From assembly GCA_963665455.1 (NCBI GenBank), contig OY762279.1, positions 3,100,001 through 3,164,000 on the forward strand: a stretch of 64,000 nucleotides of DNA. Direction: 5' to 3'. This document shows, piece after piece, positions 1 through 7,974 of the stretch. A program made the position numbers and the translations under genes. Below the pieces are notes generated by a model. The model saw only the letters and a program-made list of their open reading frames with translations, did no database searches and was not told the origin of the DNA. The number at the start of each line of letters is the position of its first letter. Position 1 is the first letter of the stretch. This DNA is from VXNE01 sp963665455 (GTDB lineage Bacteria > Pseudomonadota > Gammaproteobacteria > Pseudomonadales > Azotimanducaceae).

Positions 1-1
1 T

Positions 2-949
2 CTCGTGGCCGTTTGTGGATGCTGGCTCGCGTCGGCCTGGGCTGCGGCCGACGTACCCATGACACCGTGGGGCAAGCCGAGCCTCGAAGGCGTCTGGACG
101 ACGGCCACGCTGACCCCGTTGGAACGCCCCGAATCCCTCGACGGCACCCCGCTCACGGCGGCCCAGCAAGCGGAGATGGAAGCGGAGGCGGAACGGTTCT
201 GGCAGGCGCTTGAGCAGCCCCCGCCGCCGGGACAGGTGGGCGGCTACAACCGCGAGTGGCTCGACCCGGGCATGAAGGCCCTGCCCGATGGCCGCCCGTC
301 GCTCGTCATCGACCCACCGGACGGCCGCATCCCCTGGCGACCGGAAGCCCGGGCGGCGTCCGAGGCCGAGGCGGCGCGGTATGGCGTCGGCCCCTACTAC
401 TCCTACACGGACCTCGACACCGGTGAACGCTGCCTCTCCGACGGTGTCACGATGGCACCGCTGCAGCCCTACAACATGAACTACCAGATATTCCAGACGG
501 AAGATCATGTCGCGATCGTGCACGAGATGTACCACGAGTACCGCATCGTGCCCCTCGACGGACGGCCCTTCGTCCCGGAGGAGGTGGGCCAGTGGCTGGG
601 GGACGCGCGGGGGCACTGGGAGGGCGACACGCTCGTCATCGTCTCCAAGGGATTCGCGGACAAGTCGGACTACTACTGGGCGTGGCCCTGGCGTGCGGCG
701 AGGCCGTCGCTCACGGTGGTGGAGCGGTTGCGCCGGGTGGACGGGGAGACGATCGACTACGAGTTCACCGTGACCGACCCGGAGATGTTCATCCGCCCCT
801 GGACCGCGTCCGCGCCGATGACAACGGACCAGGCGTCCCGCGGCGTGACGGCGGGCCCCCTCTACGAGTTCGCCTGCCACGAAGGCAACTACGCACTGCC
901 GAACATCCTGCGCGGCGCCCGGGTCGAGGCGCAACTCGCGGGAGAGTGA
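2..949 (+). CDS. Secreted protein of unknown function (5' end cut by window edge)
   Basis: The frame is open from the first base of the window, so the true start is probably outside. A GTG at base 5 is the first usable start, but the residues after it look like the hydrophobic tail of a signal peptide ending in AWAAA rather than a full one. The mature part begins near a PWGKPSLEGVW segment, is rich in Trp and Tyr, and contains a GHWEGDTLVIVS segment near residue 200. I recall similar exported proteins of unknown function from Acidobacteria and marine proteobacteria with a GKPDLSGVW-like opening, but no enzyme motif is visible. It converges on the glutathione transferase gene downstream, with 40 bases between them. 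Confidence 0.7.
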   Translation, partial: LVAVCGCWLASAWAAADVPMTPWGKPSLEGVWTTATLTPLERPESLDGTPLTAAQQAEMEAEAERFWQALEQPPPPGQVGGYNREWLDPGMKALPDGRPSLVIDPPDGRIPWRPEARAASEAEAARYGVGPYYSYTDLDTGERCLSDGVTMAPLQPYNMNYQIFQTEDHVAIVHEMYHEYRIVPLDGRPFVPEEVGQWLGDARGHWEGDTLVIVSKGFADKSDYYWAWPWRAARPSLTVVERLRRVDGETIDYEFTVTDPEMFIRPWTASAPMTTDQASRGVTAGPLYEFACHEGNYALPNILRGARVEAQLAGE

Positions 950-989
950 AGGGGGATCCATCGCCGTCGCCGCCGGGCTCGCCGGCGCG

Positions 990-1622
990 CTACCACCGCA
1001 ACACGTTCCGCGCCGCCGGCCTTGCCCGATAGCGTTCGTCCCAGGCCCGCAGCAGGGGCCGCTCGCCGAACAGATCCGCGTCCACGAAACGCAGGAACTG
1101 TAGTGACGCGGCAAGCGTGCAGTCGGCGATGGAAACCCGCTCGCCGAGCAGGAGGGGCCGCCCGTCGCCGAGGAGGCCTTCCAGGTAGTCGAGCGGGACC
1201 TGGACGCTGGCCTCCATCTGCGCGGCCTTCTCCGGGTCCGGTGGCCTCCCGATGGGGGACTTCTTCGCGTGTACGTACGTTCCCATGGGACCGGCGACGC
1301 GCAGGTCCACGATGCGTTCGACGTCGCGCGCCCGGCCACGGGCCTCGGGGCTGCCGTCGAGCAGGGCGCCGTCCGGGAATCTGTCCTCCAGGTACGCGAT
1401 GATCGCGAGCGATTCGACGAAGTAGCTGCCGTCGTCGAGTTCGAGCACGGGCAGCGTCCCGAACGGGTTCCGCGCCAGGTGCTCGGGTTCGCGCTGACGG
1501 CCCTTCAGCGTGTTCACCACGATCTGCTCGATGCCCATGTCGGTGCCAAGCTCCGCGCGCTCGGCGATGTAGAGCATGACCTTGGTCGGATTGGGCGCCA
1601 GCGGCACCATGTAGAGCTTCAC
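990..1622 (-). CDS. Glutathione S-transferase family protein
   Basis: A 210-residue protein of normal length for the family. The N-terminal thioredoxin-like domain (about residues 1-80) has the NPFGTLPVLELDDG segment, whose cis-Pro contacts glutathione, followed by the ESLAIIAYLEDRFP helix. The C-terminal all-helical domain contains the conserved SIADCTLAASLQF segment with its N-capping Asp. It probably conjugates glutathione to electrophiles or acts as a reductase or isomerase; the substrate is not readable from sequence. The start is a GTG that overlaps the stop of the upstream oxidoreductase (GTGA), so the two are likely co-translated. Cytoplasmic. Confidence 0.88.
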   Translation of the reverse strand: MKLYMVPLAPNPTKVMLYIAERAELGTDMGIEQIVVNTLKGRQREPEHLARNPFGTLPVLELDDGSYFVESLAIIAYLEDRFPDGALLDGSPEARGRARDVERIVDLRVAGPMGTYVHAKKSPIGRPPDPEKAAQMEASVQVPLDYLEGLLGDGRPLLLGERVSIADCTLAASLQFLRFVDADLFGERPLLRAWDERYRARPAARNVLRW

Positions 1623-2656
1623 GCGATGTCCTCCATCAGGTCCACGATGTTCTCCAGCAGTTCGAAGCGGGCGCGGTCGGGCGGGGTGCCGTCGAGGCCG
1701 AGCTTCAGGGTCGTGACGCCCGCCGCTCCGTATCTCCGCAGCCGGTCCGCGACCATCTCGCGCGTCCCCACGGCCTGGAACTCCGTCACCATAGCATCCG
1801 GGACGCGCTCGGCGGCAGCGTCGCGCTTGCCGGCGAGCCACAGGGACTGCACCGCCCTGGCGTCCTCTTCGTATCCGGCGCGCCGGAATGCGTCGTTGTA
1901 GAAGTTGGTCGTGGCGGAGCCCATGCCGCCCATGTTGAAGGCGACGCCGCGCTTGCGCCGTTGGATCATGCCCTCGACATCCTCGCCGATTTCCACCCGC
2001 ACGGAGACGCAGAGGTCGATCTCGTCCAGCGTGCGCCCCGCGGCTTCGGCACCCTCGCGGAGGAAGTCGAGATGTGCGCCGGCATGGTCCGGCGAGAACG
2101 ACGTGCCGAGCCAGCCGCTTGCCGCCGCGCCGGTGTAGCGGAGGGCATTGGGCCCGAGCGTCGCCAGATAGACGGGGATGCCGGCCGGTTCGTGGGCGAT
2201 GCGGATCGGTTTGCCTTCGCCATCCGGTAGAGGGAGCCGAAAGACCTTGCCTTCGTAGCGCACCTTCTCCCCGGCGAAGATCATCCGACATATCTCCACG
2301 GTCTCGCGGAGCCGCGTCAGCGGAGTCCGGTACGGCACGCCGTGCAGCCCCTCCACCACCTGCGGGCCGCTCGCCCCGAGCCCGAGCACGAAACGCCCGC
2401 CGGTGAGGTCGTGCAGGGTGAGCGCGGTCATCGCGACCATGGCGGGGGTCCGGGTGGGGGTCTGCATGATCCCGGTGGCGAGCCGGATGCGCGTGGTTTT
2501 GTCCGCGAGGTAGGCCAGCGGCGTGACCGCGTCGCTGCCCCAGGCCTCGGCGGAGAACGCCGTGGCGACGCCGAGGCGCTCGGCGTGGCGCACCCAGTCC
2601 ACGAGCAGGCCTAGGTTGCCGGGACGGGGAACGCCGAGTTCGATGGCGAGTTGCAT
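1619..2656 (-). CDS. LLM-class (luciferase-like) flavin-dependent oxidoreductase
   Basis: A 345-residue TIM-barrel protein of the bacterial luciferase/F420-dependent reductase family. Recognisable parts are the LGVATAFSAEAWGSDAVTPL segment near the N terminus, the TGIMQTPTRTPAMVAM strand-helix around residues 62-77 and the GGRFVLGLGASGPQVVEG loop that binds the cofactor phosphate. Cofactor (FMN or F420) and substrate cannot be decided. It lies in a minus-strand series behind P450 and Rieske oxygenase genes and overlaps the glutathione transferase start by four bases, suggesting a shared catabolic or detoxification role. Confidence 0.87.
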   Translation of the reverse strand: MQLAIELGVPRPGNLGLLVDWVRHAERLGVATAFSAEAWGSDAVTPLAYLADKTTRIRLATGIMQTPTRTPAMVAMTALTLHDLTGGRFVLGLGASGPQVVEGLHGVPYRTPLTRLRETVEICRMIFAGEKVRYEGKVFRLPLPDGEGKPIRIAHEPAGIPVYLATLGPNALRYTGAAASGWLGTSFSPDHAGAHLDFLREGAEAAGRTLDEIDLCVSVRVEIGEDVEGMIQRRKRGVAFNMGGMGSATTNFYNDAFRRAGYEEDARAVQSLWLAGKRDAAAERVPDAMVTEFQAVGTREMVADRLRRYGAAGVTTLKLGLDGTPPDRARFELLENIVDLMEDIA

Positions 2657-2843
2657 GGTTGTCGGGTCGGCGGCTTCGTGTGCCGGAGACAGCTTGCCGG
2701 CGGCGGATTCGTTAAGTCGCGTCCTTCAGATCTCAAGTCTCCCGGCAGGCCGGGATCGAAACCCAGGGCTTCGCCGATCACGCTCCTGTGACGAACGAGG
2801 ATCTCTGGCACACTGCCAGGTCCCTGTTCCTGACGCTCACAGG

Positions 2844-3350
2844 CTAGGGACGAGGCCCGTCGGGTGCGTTGCGGGGCGACGGCCGGGTACCACCGGCGAG
2901 ATAGTGCTCCACCATGGCATCCAGTCTCGCGACCGCATGCGGTTCATGGCAGAAACGGGCCGTGATTCGGCTGATGTTGTCCTGCGCCCAATGGAGCAGC
3001 CAGTCCGTGGTACGCAATGGCCCCGGCAGCGCCGCTGCGGGGTCTCGGAGGCTCGCCGTCATGGCACGCCCATGACCGGCGAGTTCTTCCTCGCCGATGT
3101 CGCCGAGCAGGACCGCCACGTACTCGGCTGCGTAGTAACGGTCCGGCCGAAGTCGGCTGGCGAGCGCCAAGACTAGCTCATCCTTGTCCAGGGTAAGCTC
3201 GAAGAGAAGGTCTCCGTTGCGTGCTCGAACGCCGGACTCGGTGCATCGCACGTCCGCAAGGCCGTGGTCTCGCGCCCGTTTCGTCGCCAGCTTCTCGAAC
3301 CAGGAGACGTGGTCTTGCAAAGGATCCGTCATTTGTCGCTGTGGCCCCAT
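2844..3350 (-). CDS. Hypothetical protein; possible immunity partner of the upstream ORF
   Basis: An unrecognised protein of about 168 residues. The chosen ATG lies one base after the stop of the upstream small gene, so translation is almost certainly coupled; an ATG at 3332 is a second option, and a start at 3374 would overlap the upstream gene. The middle is acidic and Leu-rich (LDKDELVLALA, GDIGEEELAG) and Trp residues cluster near DWLLHWAQDN. No enzyme motif, membrane segment or signal peptide is visible. An acidic protein encoded directly behind a toxin-domain-like gene fits an immunity protein, but this is inferred from context only. Confidence 0.55.
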   Translation of the reverse strand: MGPQRQMTDPLQDHVSWFEKLATKRARDHGLADVRCTESGVRARNGDLLFELTLDKDELVLALASRLRPDRYYAAEYVAVLLGDIGEEELAGHGRAMTASLRDPAAALPGPLRTTDWLLHWAQDNISRITARFCHEPHAVARLDAMVEHYLAGGTRPSPRNAPDGPRP

Positions 3351-3351
3351 T

Positions 3352-3642
3352 TCAGCGCACCACCTGAACGTCATGGAATCCCGCCGCGGTTACGCCCTGA
3401 GCCTGCAGGAACCGCAGCTCGAATTCGTAGCTGGAGCCCGGCCGTGCTCGCGTCGGCGGGTGGGTCAACACGATTCGGTCTGCTCTCGCGAGGGTTCGAT
3501 GAAGAAAGTACGTGTTCTCCGAGAGCCTCTGAGCGCGACTCCACGGTGTCCAGTTTCGTGGAGACACGTCCAGGTGGCGGGCACCGAGCTTGTCGGATAC
3601 GCGTGCGTACAACGGAAAATGGCCCAGCACGGTGATGCCCAT
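3352..3642 (-). CDS. Small protein resembling a polymorphic-toxin C-terminal domain
   Basis: A 96-residue basic protein starting at an ATG preceded by AAGGA at good spacing; a TTG two codons upstream is an alternative. It contains GARHLDV, a FLHRTLARADRIVLTHPP segment and an ARPGSSYEFELRFL segment. This matches my memory of a recurring C-terminal domain of Rhs/CdiA-type toxins (FLDR-IAR-D-I---P---ARPGS-Y--EL-YL), which I could not check here. No longer frame precedes it, so it would be an orphan domain with no delivery portion. The next gene begins one base after its stop. It sits between the P450 and the LLM oxidoreductase genes. Confidence 0.5.
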   Translation of the reverse strand: MGITVLGHFPLYARVSDKLGARHLDVSPRNWTPWSRAQRLSENTYFLHRTLARADRIVLTHPPTRARPGSSYEFELRFLQAQGVTAAGFHDVQVVR

Positions 3643-3743
3643 GGGCAAGTCCTTTGCGGTGCATCCAAGCTCGGTAGGCTAGCAGGATGTCGGACCTTGC
3701 GCGACAGCGCGATGCTGGGCGCCGTCCACAAGGCGCGACCCCG

Positions 3744-5069
3744 TCAGGCGGGGCCCTCGCGGGATCCGATACGCGCCCGGAAGCGCACCGGCAGCCGCGG
3801 CAGATTGCGCAGGACGAAGCTCGGTTCGGCCTCGGGCCCGGTTCCGTCCGCAAGGCGAAAGCCGTCGAACGCGTCGAGTAGCGCCGCGAATCCGAGATTC
3901 AGCTCTTGCCGCGCGAGCGGCGCGCCGATGCAGTGGTGGATGCCCGACCCAAAGGCGAGTTGCCGGCCCGCCTTGGTGCGGTGAATGTCGACGACGTCGG
4001 GGTCTTCGAACTCGCGTTCGTCCCGATTGGCCGCGCCGAAGCGGAGCATCACGAGGCTGCCGGGCTCGAGAGCCGTGCCCCCGAGTTCGGTCTTTCGGGT
4101 CACCAGCCGGGGGAGGCCCTGCACCGGTGCCTCCACGCGCAGGGTCTCCTCGACGAACGTGCGGATGCGGCCGGCGTCGCCGCGTATCTCGTCTTGCAGC
4201 GCCGGGCGCCGGCACAGGACCAGCATCCCCCAGCCGAAGGCGCTGCTCGTCGTCTCGTGACCGGCTACCAGGAATTGGTTGAGGATGCTCAGGATCTCGG
4301 CGTGGGTGAGCAGGCGGTCCTCACCCGCGAGCTCCGCGTTGGCGAGGATGCCGATCATGTCTTCGGCGGGCCTCTCGCGGCGTGCATCGACCAAGGACAC
4401 GAGAAGCTGCTGCAGGTCCACGGCGAGCCGGGCTTGGTGCACCATCTGCTCCGGCGCAACGGGCGTGAGCCGCAGCGCGTCCGCCGCCGCCGTGGCCGCC
4501 TCGTTGAAGAACGGCCGATCGCCATCCGGTATGCCCAGCCGGTCGGCGATGATGCGTAGCGGCACGGGTAGGGCGAACTCGGCAACGAAGTCGGTCCCCG
4601 CTTCGCCGTTGGTGTCGAGGGCGTTGGCGAGACGTTCGATGCCCGCGTCGATGACGCGCCGGACCGTGGGTTCGCCTTGCTTCACCCGCGAGCCGGTGAA
4701 GAGTTGCGCGACCAGGGATCGGTACTGCGTGTGGCGCGGCTCGTCCAAGGTGAGCATCGTGGGCGGCAGCGGGATCATCTGCTCGTTCAGCGCCACCAGT
4801 TCGCGCCGGACTTCGGGTGGCGCGCTCTTGAACGCGATCTTCTGGGCCTGGGCCAGGAAGTCTCCGAACTCGCTGGAGTAGGTCACGGTGTCCCGCAGTG
4901 CTTCCCGGACCAAGTCGTACCGGGTGACGATCCACGCCCCGAAGTTCGGCTCGAAGTGCACGGGAGACGTATCCCGCAGCGTCTTGTAGGCGGGATATGG
5001 GTCCACCAGCGTCGCGGGATCGAACAGCGAGGCGGGCGTTTCCCGTGTGGGGCTTCCGTCTTCGTCCAT
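3744..5069 (-). CDS. Cytochrome P450
   Basis: A soluble 441-residue bacterial P450. The I-helix oxygen-binding motif AGHETTS is at residues 269-275, the K-helix ExxR (EETLR) at 307-311 and the heme-ligand loop FGSGIHHCIGAP around Cys380, so all catalytic signatures are intact. Class I bacterial P450s hydroxylate small lipophilic substrates with electrons from a ferredoxin and reductase; no ferredoxin is encoded next to it. It begins four bases after the stop of the Rieske oxygenase gene, so the two oxygenases are co-transcribed and may act on the same substrate. Confidence 0.95.
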   Translation of the reverse strand: MDEDGSPTRETPASLFDPATLVDPYPAYKTLRDTSPVHFEPNFGAWIVTRYDLVREALRDTVTYSSEFGDFLAQAQKIAFKSAPPEVRRELVALNEQMIPLPPTMLTLDEPRHTQYRSLVAQLFTGSRVKQGEPTVRRVIDAGIERLANALDTNGEAGTDFVAEFALPVPLRIIADRLGIPDGDRPFFNEAATAAADALRLTPVAPEQMVHQARLAVDLQQLLVSLVDARRERPAEDMIGILANAELAGEDRLLTHAEILSILNQFLVAGHETTSSAFGWGMLVLCRRPALQDEIRGDAGRIRTFVEETLRVEAPVQGLPRLVTRKTELGGTALEPGSLVMLRFGAANRDEREFEDPDVVDIHRTKAGRQLAFGSGIHHCIGAPLARQELNLGFAALLDAFDGFRLADGTGPEAEPSFVLRNLPRLPVRFRARIGSREGPA

Positions 5070-5073
5070 GCCG

Positions 5074-6414
5074 CTACTCCAGCCAGGCGTTCAGCAACGT
5101 GTGGAAGTGCCGGATCTTGGTCTCTTGGTAGTTGGCGAGCACCACTTCGTCGTACTGCGCGGCTTCGAGGCCCTTCTGGACCTGGGGCAAGTTGAAGGTG
5201 TCCTGGGTGAAGACCTTCGCGAGCATTCCGAGCTCCGGGGCGTTGGTCCAGGGCTCGTCCGCCTCGAGCCAGTGCATCGGCGCGGGGTCCGGGCGTTCCC
5301 CCGCGAAGGGGCTCAGGTAGTAGCATTCCATGACCGAGCGATCACAGCGATTGTCGTGGGGGCGGAAGCGGTAGACGATGCGGTTGTAGCCGCCCCAGGG
5401 ATGGAAGTTCGGGAACAGCGTGTAGTAGATGCTGTCCGAGACGCAGGCGTCGGAAACCGCCACGTCCTCGCCCACGACCGGCGCCAGGCTCGCCCGGGCG
5501 TGCGCCGCCATCATCGCCCGGGCGGTCGTGTTCGGCGGGACTCTGGGAGCGGGCGGATCGTCGAGGTCGCGCATGATGACGGACTCGAAGATCTCCTGTT
5601 CGCTCGGCTCGCCGGGGAGGTGGGGGCTCGGCGTGCCGTTCGCCGTGATGGCGCGGGAGAAGTTGCCCCAGGCGTCGTACTGGGAATTCTCGTCGCCGAT
5701 GCCGGTCAGGATCTGGGGATGGGTGCGAATGACGTGGAAGGCCTCCATGAAGGCTTCCTGGCACACCTTCCAGTTGCAGCGCATCACCTTCGCAACGTGG
5801 GCCTGGATGTAGCGCTCCTCTGGACGCCAGACGGCGAAGTGCTGCGGCAGGTCGCCGAGGAAATCCGCCAGCGGCTCGGCGTTCGCATCCATGTTGACGA
5901 ACACCCACCCGCCCCATGTGTCGCACCGCACCGGCGTCAGGGTGAAGTTCGCGCGGTCGACGTGGGGGAAGTCCCACTCGGAGGTGATGCCGCGCAGGCT
6001 GCCGTCGAGGTTCCAGGTGAAGCCGTGGAACGGGCAGATGAAACTCGGCGCGTGACCGCCTTGGTCGCAGAGCCGGCGGCCCCGGTGGCGGCAGACGTTG
6101 TGATGTGCGCGGATGCCCTCCGCCGTGCGGACGACGATGATCGAGTAGCGGCCGATGTCGTAGACGATGTGGTCGCCGACCGTGGGAATCTCCTCCTCGC
6201 GGCACGCCATCTGCCAGACCCTGGGCCAGAGCCGGTCCATTTCCCGCTCGTGGAACGCTTGGCTGGTGTAGCGGTGGACGGGGACCGAGACTAGCGGGGC
6301 GTGATACGGGTTCTCCAGTGTGAGCGTCCGAGGGGGTGGAACCGCGTCGTCGGCGATCAGCTCTTGGTAGCTGATGCCCTCGGACCGCAACTCTTCGACC
6401 TGACTCATCGACAC
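5074..6414 (-). CDS. Rieske non-heme iron oxygenase, large subunit
   Basis: A 446-residue ring-hydroxylating-type oxygenase. The Rieske [2Fe-2S] ligands are Cys108-x-His110 and Cys127-Pro-Phe-His130. The mononuclear iron site follows an NWKVCQEAFMEAFH segment, with His227 and His232 as likely ligands. Proteins of this family add O2 to aromatic or steroid-like compounds or demethylate them. No small subunit or reductase gene is adjacent, so electrons must come from elsewhere. It leads a minus-strand group with a 70-residue gene and a nitroreductase upstream and the P450 directly downstream. Confidence 0.93.
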   Translation of the reverse strand: MSMSQVEELRSEGISYQELIADDAVPPPRTLTLENPYHAPLVSVPVHRYTSQAFHEREMDRLWPRVWQMACREEEIPTVGDHIVYDIGRYSIIVVRTAEGIRAHHNVCRHRGRRLCDQGGHAPSFICPFHGFTWNLDGSLRGITSEWDFPHVDRANFTLTPVRCDTWGGWVFVNMDANAEPLADFLGDLPQHFAVWRPEERYIQAHVAKVMRCNWKVCQEAFMEAFHVIRTHPQILTGIGDENSQYDAWGNFSRAITANGTPSPHLPGEPSEQEIFESVIMRDLDDPPAPRVPPNTTARAMMAAHARASLAPVVGEDVAVSDACVSDSIYYTLFPNFHPWGGYNRIVYRFRPHDNRCDRSVMECYYLSPFAGERPDPAPMHWLEADEPWTNAPELGMLAKVFTQDTFNLPQVQKGLEAAQYDEVVLANYQETKIRHFHTLLNAWLE

Positions 6415-6435
6415 GGTCTCCCGTCGCGTGCCGCT

Positions 6436-6648
6436 TCAGCCACGGTGCCGGCGGCTGTCGCGACCGTCCGGCATTTGCGGGCCGCCCAACCAGAGCAGCA
6501 TGTGCGTATCGGCCATGCGCAGCTCACCCGACAGGTGGACGCCGTCATGGCGGAACACGCCCTTGCGGCCGTTGCTGTCCACCTCGACCGTGCCGTCTCC
6601 GAGGGCACGGTAGAGGGCGCCTGTGATGGGGTGCTTCAGTCGAGCCAT
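6436..6648 (-). CDS. Small conserved hypothetical protein in the oxygenase cluster
   Basis: A 70-residue protein beginning MARLKHPITGALY, with alternating hydrophobic and charged residues (GTVEVDSNGRKGVF) and a C-terminal LLWLGGPQ segment. It reads as a small beta-rich fold with no metal or catalytic motif. Similar short proteins next to oxygenase genes are familiar to me, but no function can be given. It lies 9 bases after the nitroreductase gene and 21 bases before the Rieske oxygenase gene on the same strand, so it belongs to the same transcript. Confidence 0.6.
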   Translation of the reverse strand: MARLKHPITGALYRALGDGTVEVDSNGRKGVFRHDGVHLSGELRMADTHMLLWLGGPQMPDGRDSRRHRG

Positions 6649-6657
6649 TTCCGGGCG

Positions 6658-7341
6658 CTACCCTAGCCACTTCTCCTGCCATCCAGTATCCGGCTGCGCC
6701 TCGGCGAACGTCCACGGCTTTCCGAACGCGCCGTCATAGACCACCTGCTTCACCGGCTTGCGTCCGAGGGGACCGTGCCGGTCGGTGGGGTAGCCGATGG
6801 GCAGCGCACAGTAGATTTGGTTGTTCTCGGGAATGCCGAGCATCTCGCGGAGCGCCTCCTCCCGGGACAGTGGCAGGTTGAAGATCGAGCCGGAGAGCCC
6901 TAGGCCCCGTGCCGCGAGGAGCAGGTTCTGTACGGCCGGAAACGCGCTCCCGCCCGGCGTGCTGTGGCGGCCCTTGAGGCCGAGTACGAGGATGATCGCC
7001 GGTGCGTCCGCGAGGTGGTTGACGAGATGCGCGACGCTGCGCAGGGATAGCCGCTGCGAGCGGGGCAGGGCGTCGATCTCCTCGGGGCGCTCGGCGTAGC
7101 GTGCTTGGTAGCGTTGCCATGGGATCTGGGCCCACTCCTGCATCCGCGCCTTGTGTTCTGGATCGCGCACGAGGATGAAGCGCCAGTCCTGGGCGTTTTG
7201 GCCGGTCGGCGCCCGGATGGCGGCGTCCATGATCTGGAAGAGGACCTCCTCCGGAATCGGATCGGGCTTGAAGCGGCGCAGGGCGCGGGCGCTGTAGATC
7301 GTGGCGAAGAGGCCCGGGTCGGCTTGGGATGCATTGCTCAT
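6658..7341 (-). CDS. Nitroreductase family protein (FMN-dependent)
   Basis: A 227-residue nitroreductase-fold protein. The N-terminal SARALRRFKPDPIPEE segment is the FMN-phosphate binding region, APTGQNAQDWRFILV around residues 45-60 is the classical second FMN contact, and PIGYPTDRHGPLGRKPVKQVV near the C terminus completes the pattern. Members reduce nitro groups, quinones or enones, or act in flavin chemistry. The substrate is unknown. It is 18 bases from the HAD hydrolase gene and 9 bases from the 70-residue gene on the same strand. Confidence 0.9.
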   Translation of the reverse strand: MSNASQADPGLFATIYSARALRRFKPDPIPEEVLFQIMDAAIRAPTGQNAQDWRFILVRDPEHKARMQEWAQIPWQRYQARYAERPEEIDALPRSQRLSLRSVAHLVNHLADAPAIILVLGLKGRHSTPGGSAFPAVQNLLLAARGLGLSGSIFNLPLSREEALREMLGIPENNQIYCALPIGYPTDRHGPLGRKPVKQVVYDGAFGKPWTFAEAQPDTGWQEKWLG

Positions 7342-7359
7342 CGAGGCTCCTCGCGTTGC

Positions 7360-7974
7360 TTAGGCGGCCAGCCCGTTCAGCACGCGCAACGTGACCTCCG
7401 GTCCCGTGACATGCACGGCGCGCAGCCCGGCCGCTTGGGCGCCGGCGATGTTCTCACGACTGTCGTCGAGGAACAGGATGTTCGACGGGGTCACGCCCAT
7501 GTCCGCCGCGACCCAGGTGAACGAAGCGACATCGGGTTTGCGGCGGCCGATTTCGGACGAGACGTAGACCTTGCGAAACGGGGTCAGCAGATGGCCGAAG
7601 CGGGTCTGCCAAGTGGCTTGGTGTTCGGCGTTCGTGTTGGTGAAGCAGTAGAGGGGCATGCGGTTCGCGACGGCCGGTAGCGCGCTCGCGACTTCCGCGA
7701 AGGGTTCCGCGAAGAGGGCGTTCCAGCCGGCGCGCCAATCCTCCTCGGACAGCTCGATGCCGAGCCGGTCCGACAGGCGCCGTGCGTACTGCGGGAAGTC
7801 GAGTTCCCCGACTTCGTGTGCCCGATAGGCATCGTCGATGGCCCAGCGCGGCCCGATGTCGCGGATGTCGACGCCGGCCCGGTCGGCCCAGTGTTCGAAG
7901 CACGCGCGCGGGCGCAGTCCGAGCACGACGCCTCCGAGATCGAGCAGCAGCGCCTTGGGCCGCTCCGCGGTCAA
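7360..7974 (-). CDS. HAD-family hydrolase
   Basis: A 204-residue haloacid dehalogenase-like protein. Motif I is LLLDLGGVV near residue 10, with the usual first Asp but Gly-Gly in place of the second Asp, as in the YihX/epoxide-hydrolase N-terminal branch. Motif II is CFTNTN, motif III the Lys in RRKPDVASF, and motif IV LFLDDSREN. It is probably a phosphatase of unknown substrate. The only start that removes the long upstream overlap is a TTG sharing bases with the stop of the acyl-CoA synthetase gene (TTGA), implying translational coupling. Confidence 0.85.
   Translation of the reverse strand: MTAERPKALLLDLGGVVLGLRPRACFEHWADRAGVDIRDIGPRWAIDDAYRAHEVGELDFPQYARRLSDRLGIELSEEDWRAGWNALFAEPFAEVASALPAVANRMPLYCFTNTNAEHQATWQTRFGHLLTPFRKVYVSSEIGRRKPDVASFTWVAADMGVTPSNILFLDDSRENIAGAQAAGLRAVHVTGPEVTLRVLNGLAA

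Noticed and set aside
2746..2770. A T-arm-like stem-loop suggesting a tRNA remnant on the minus strand
   Set aside because: The loop is out of register with the TTCRA consensus and no acceptor, D or anticodon arm can be built around it.
2611..2811. A small minus-strand frame of 66 codons, considered as an antitoxin
   Set aside because: It runs into the oxidoreductase start, shows no family motif and no ribosome site. The 187-base gap holds nothing I can support.
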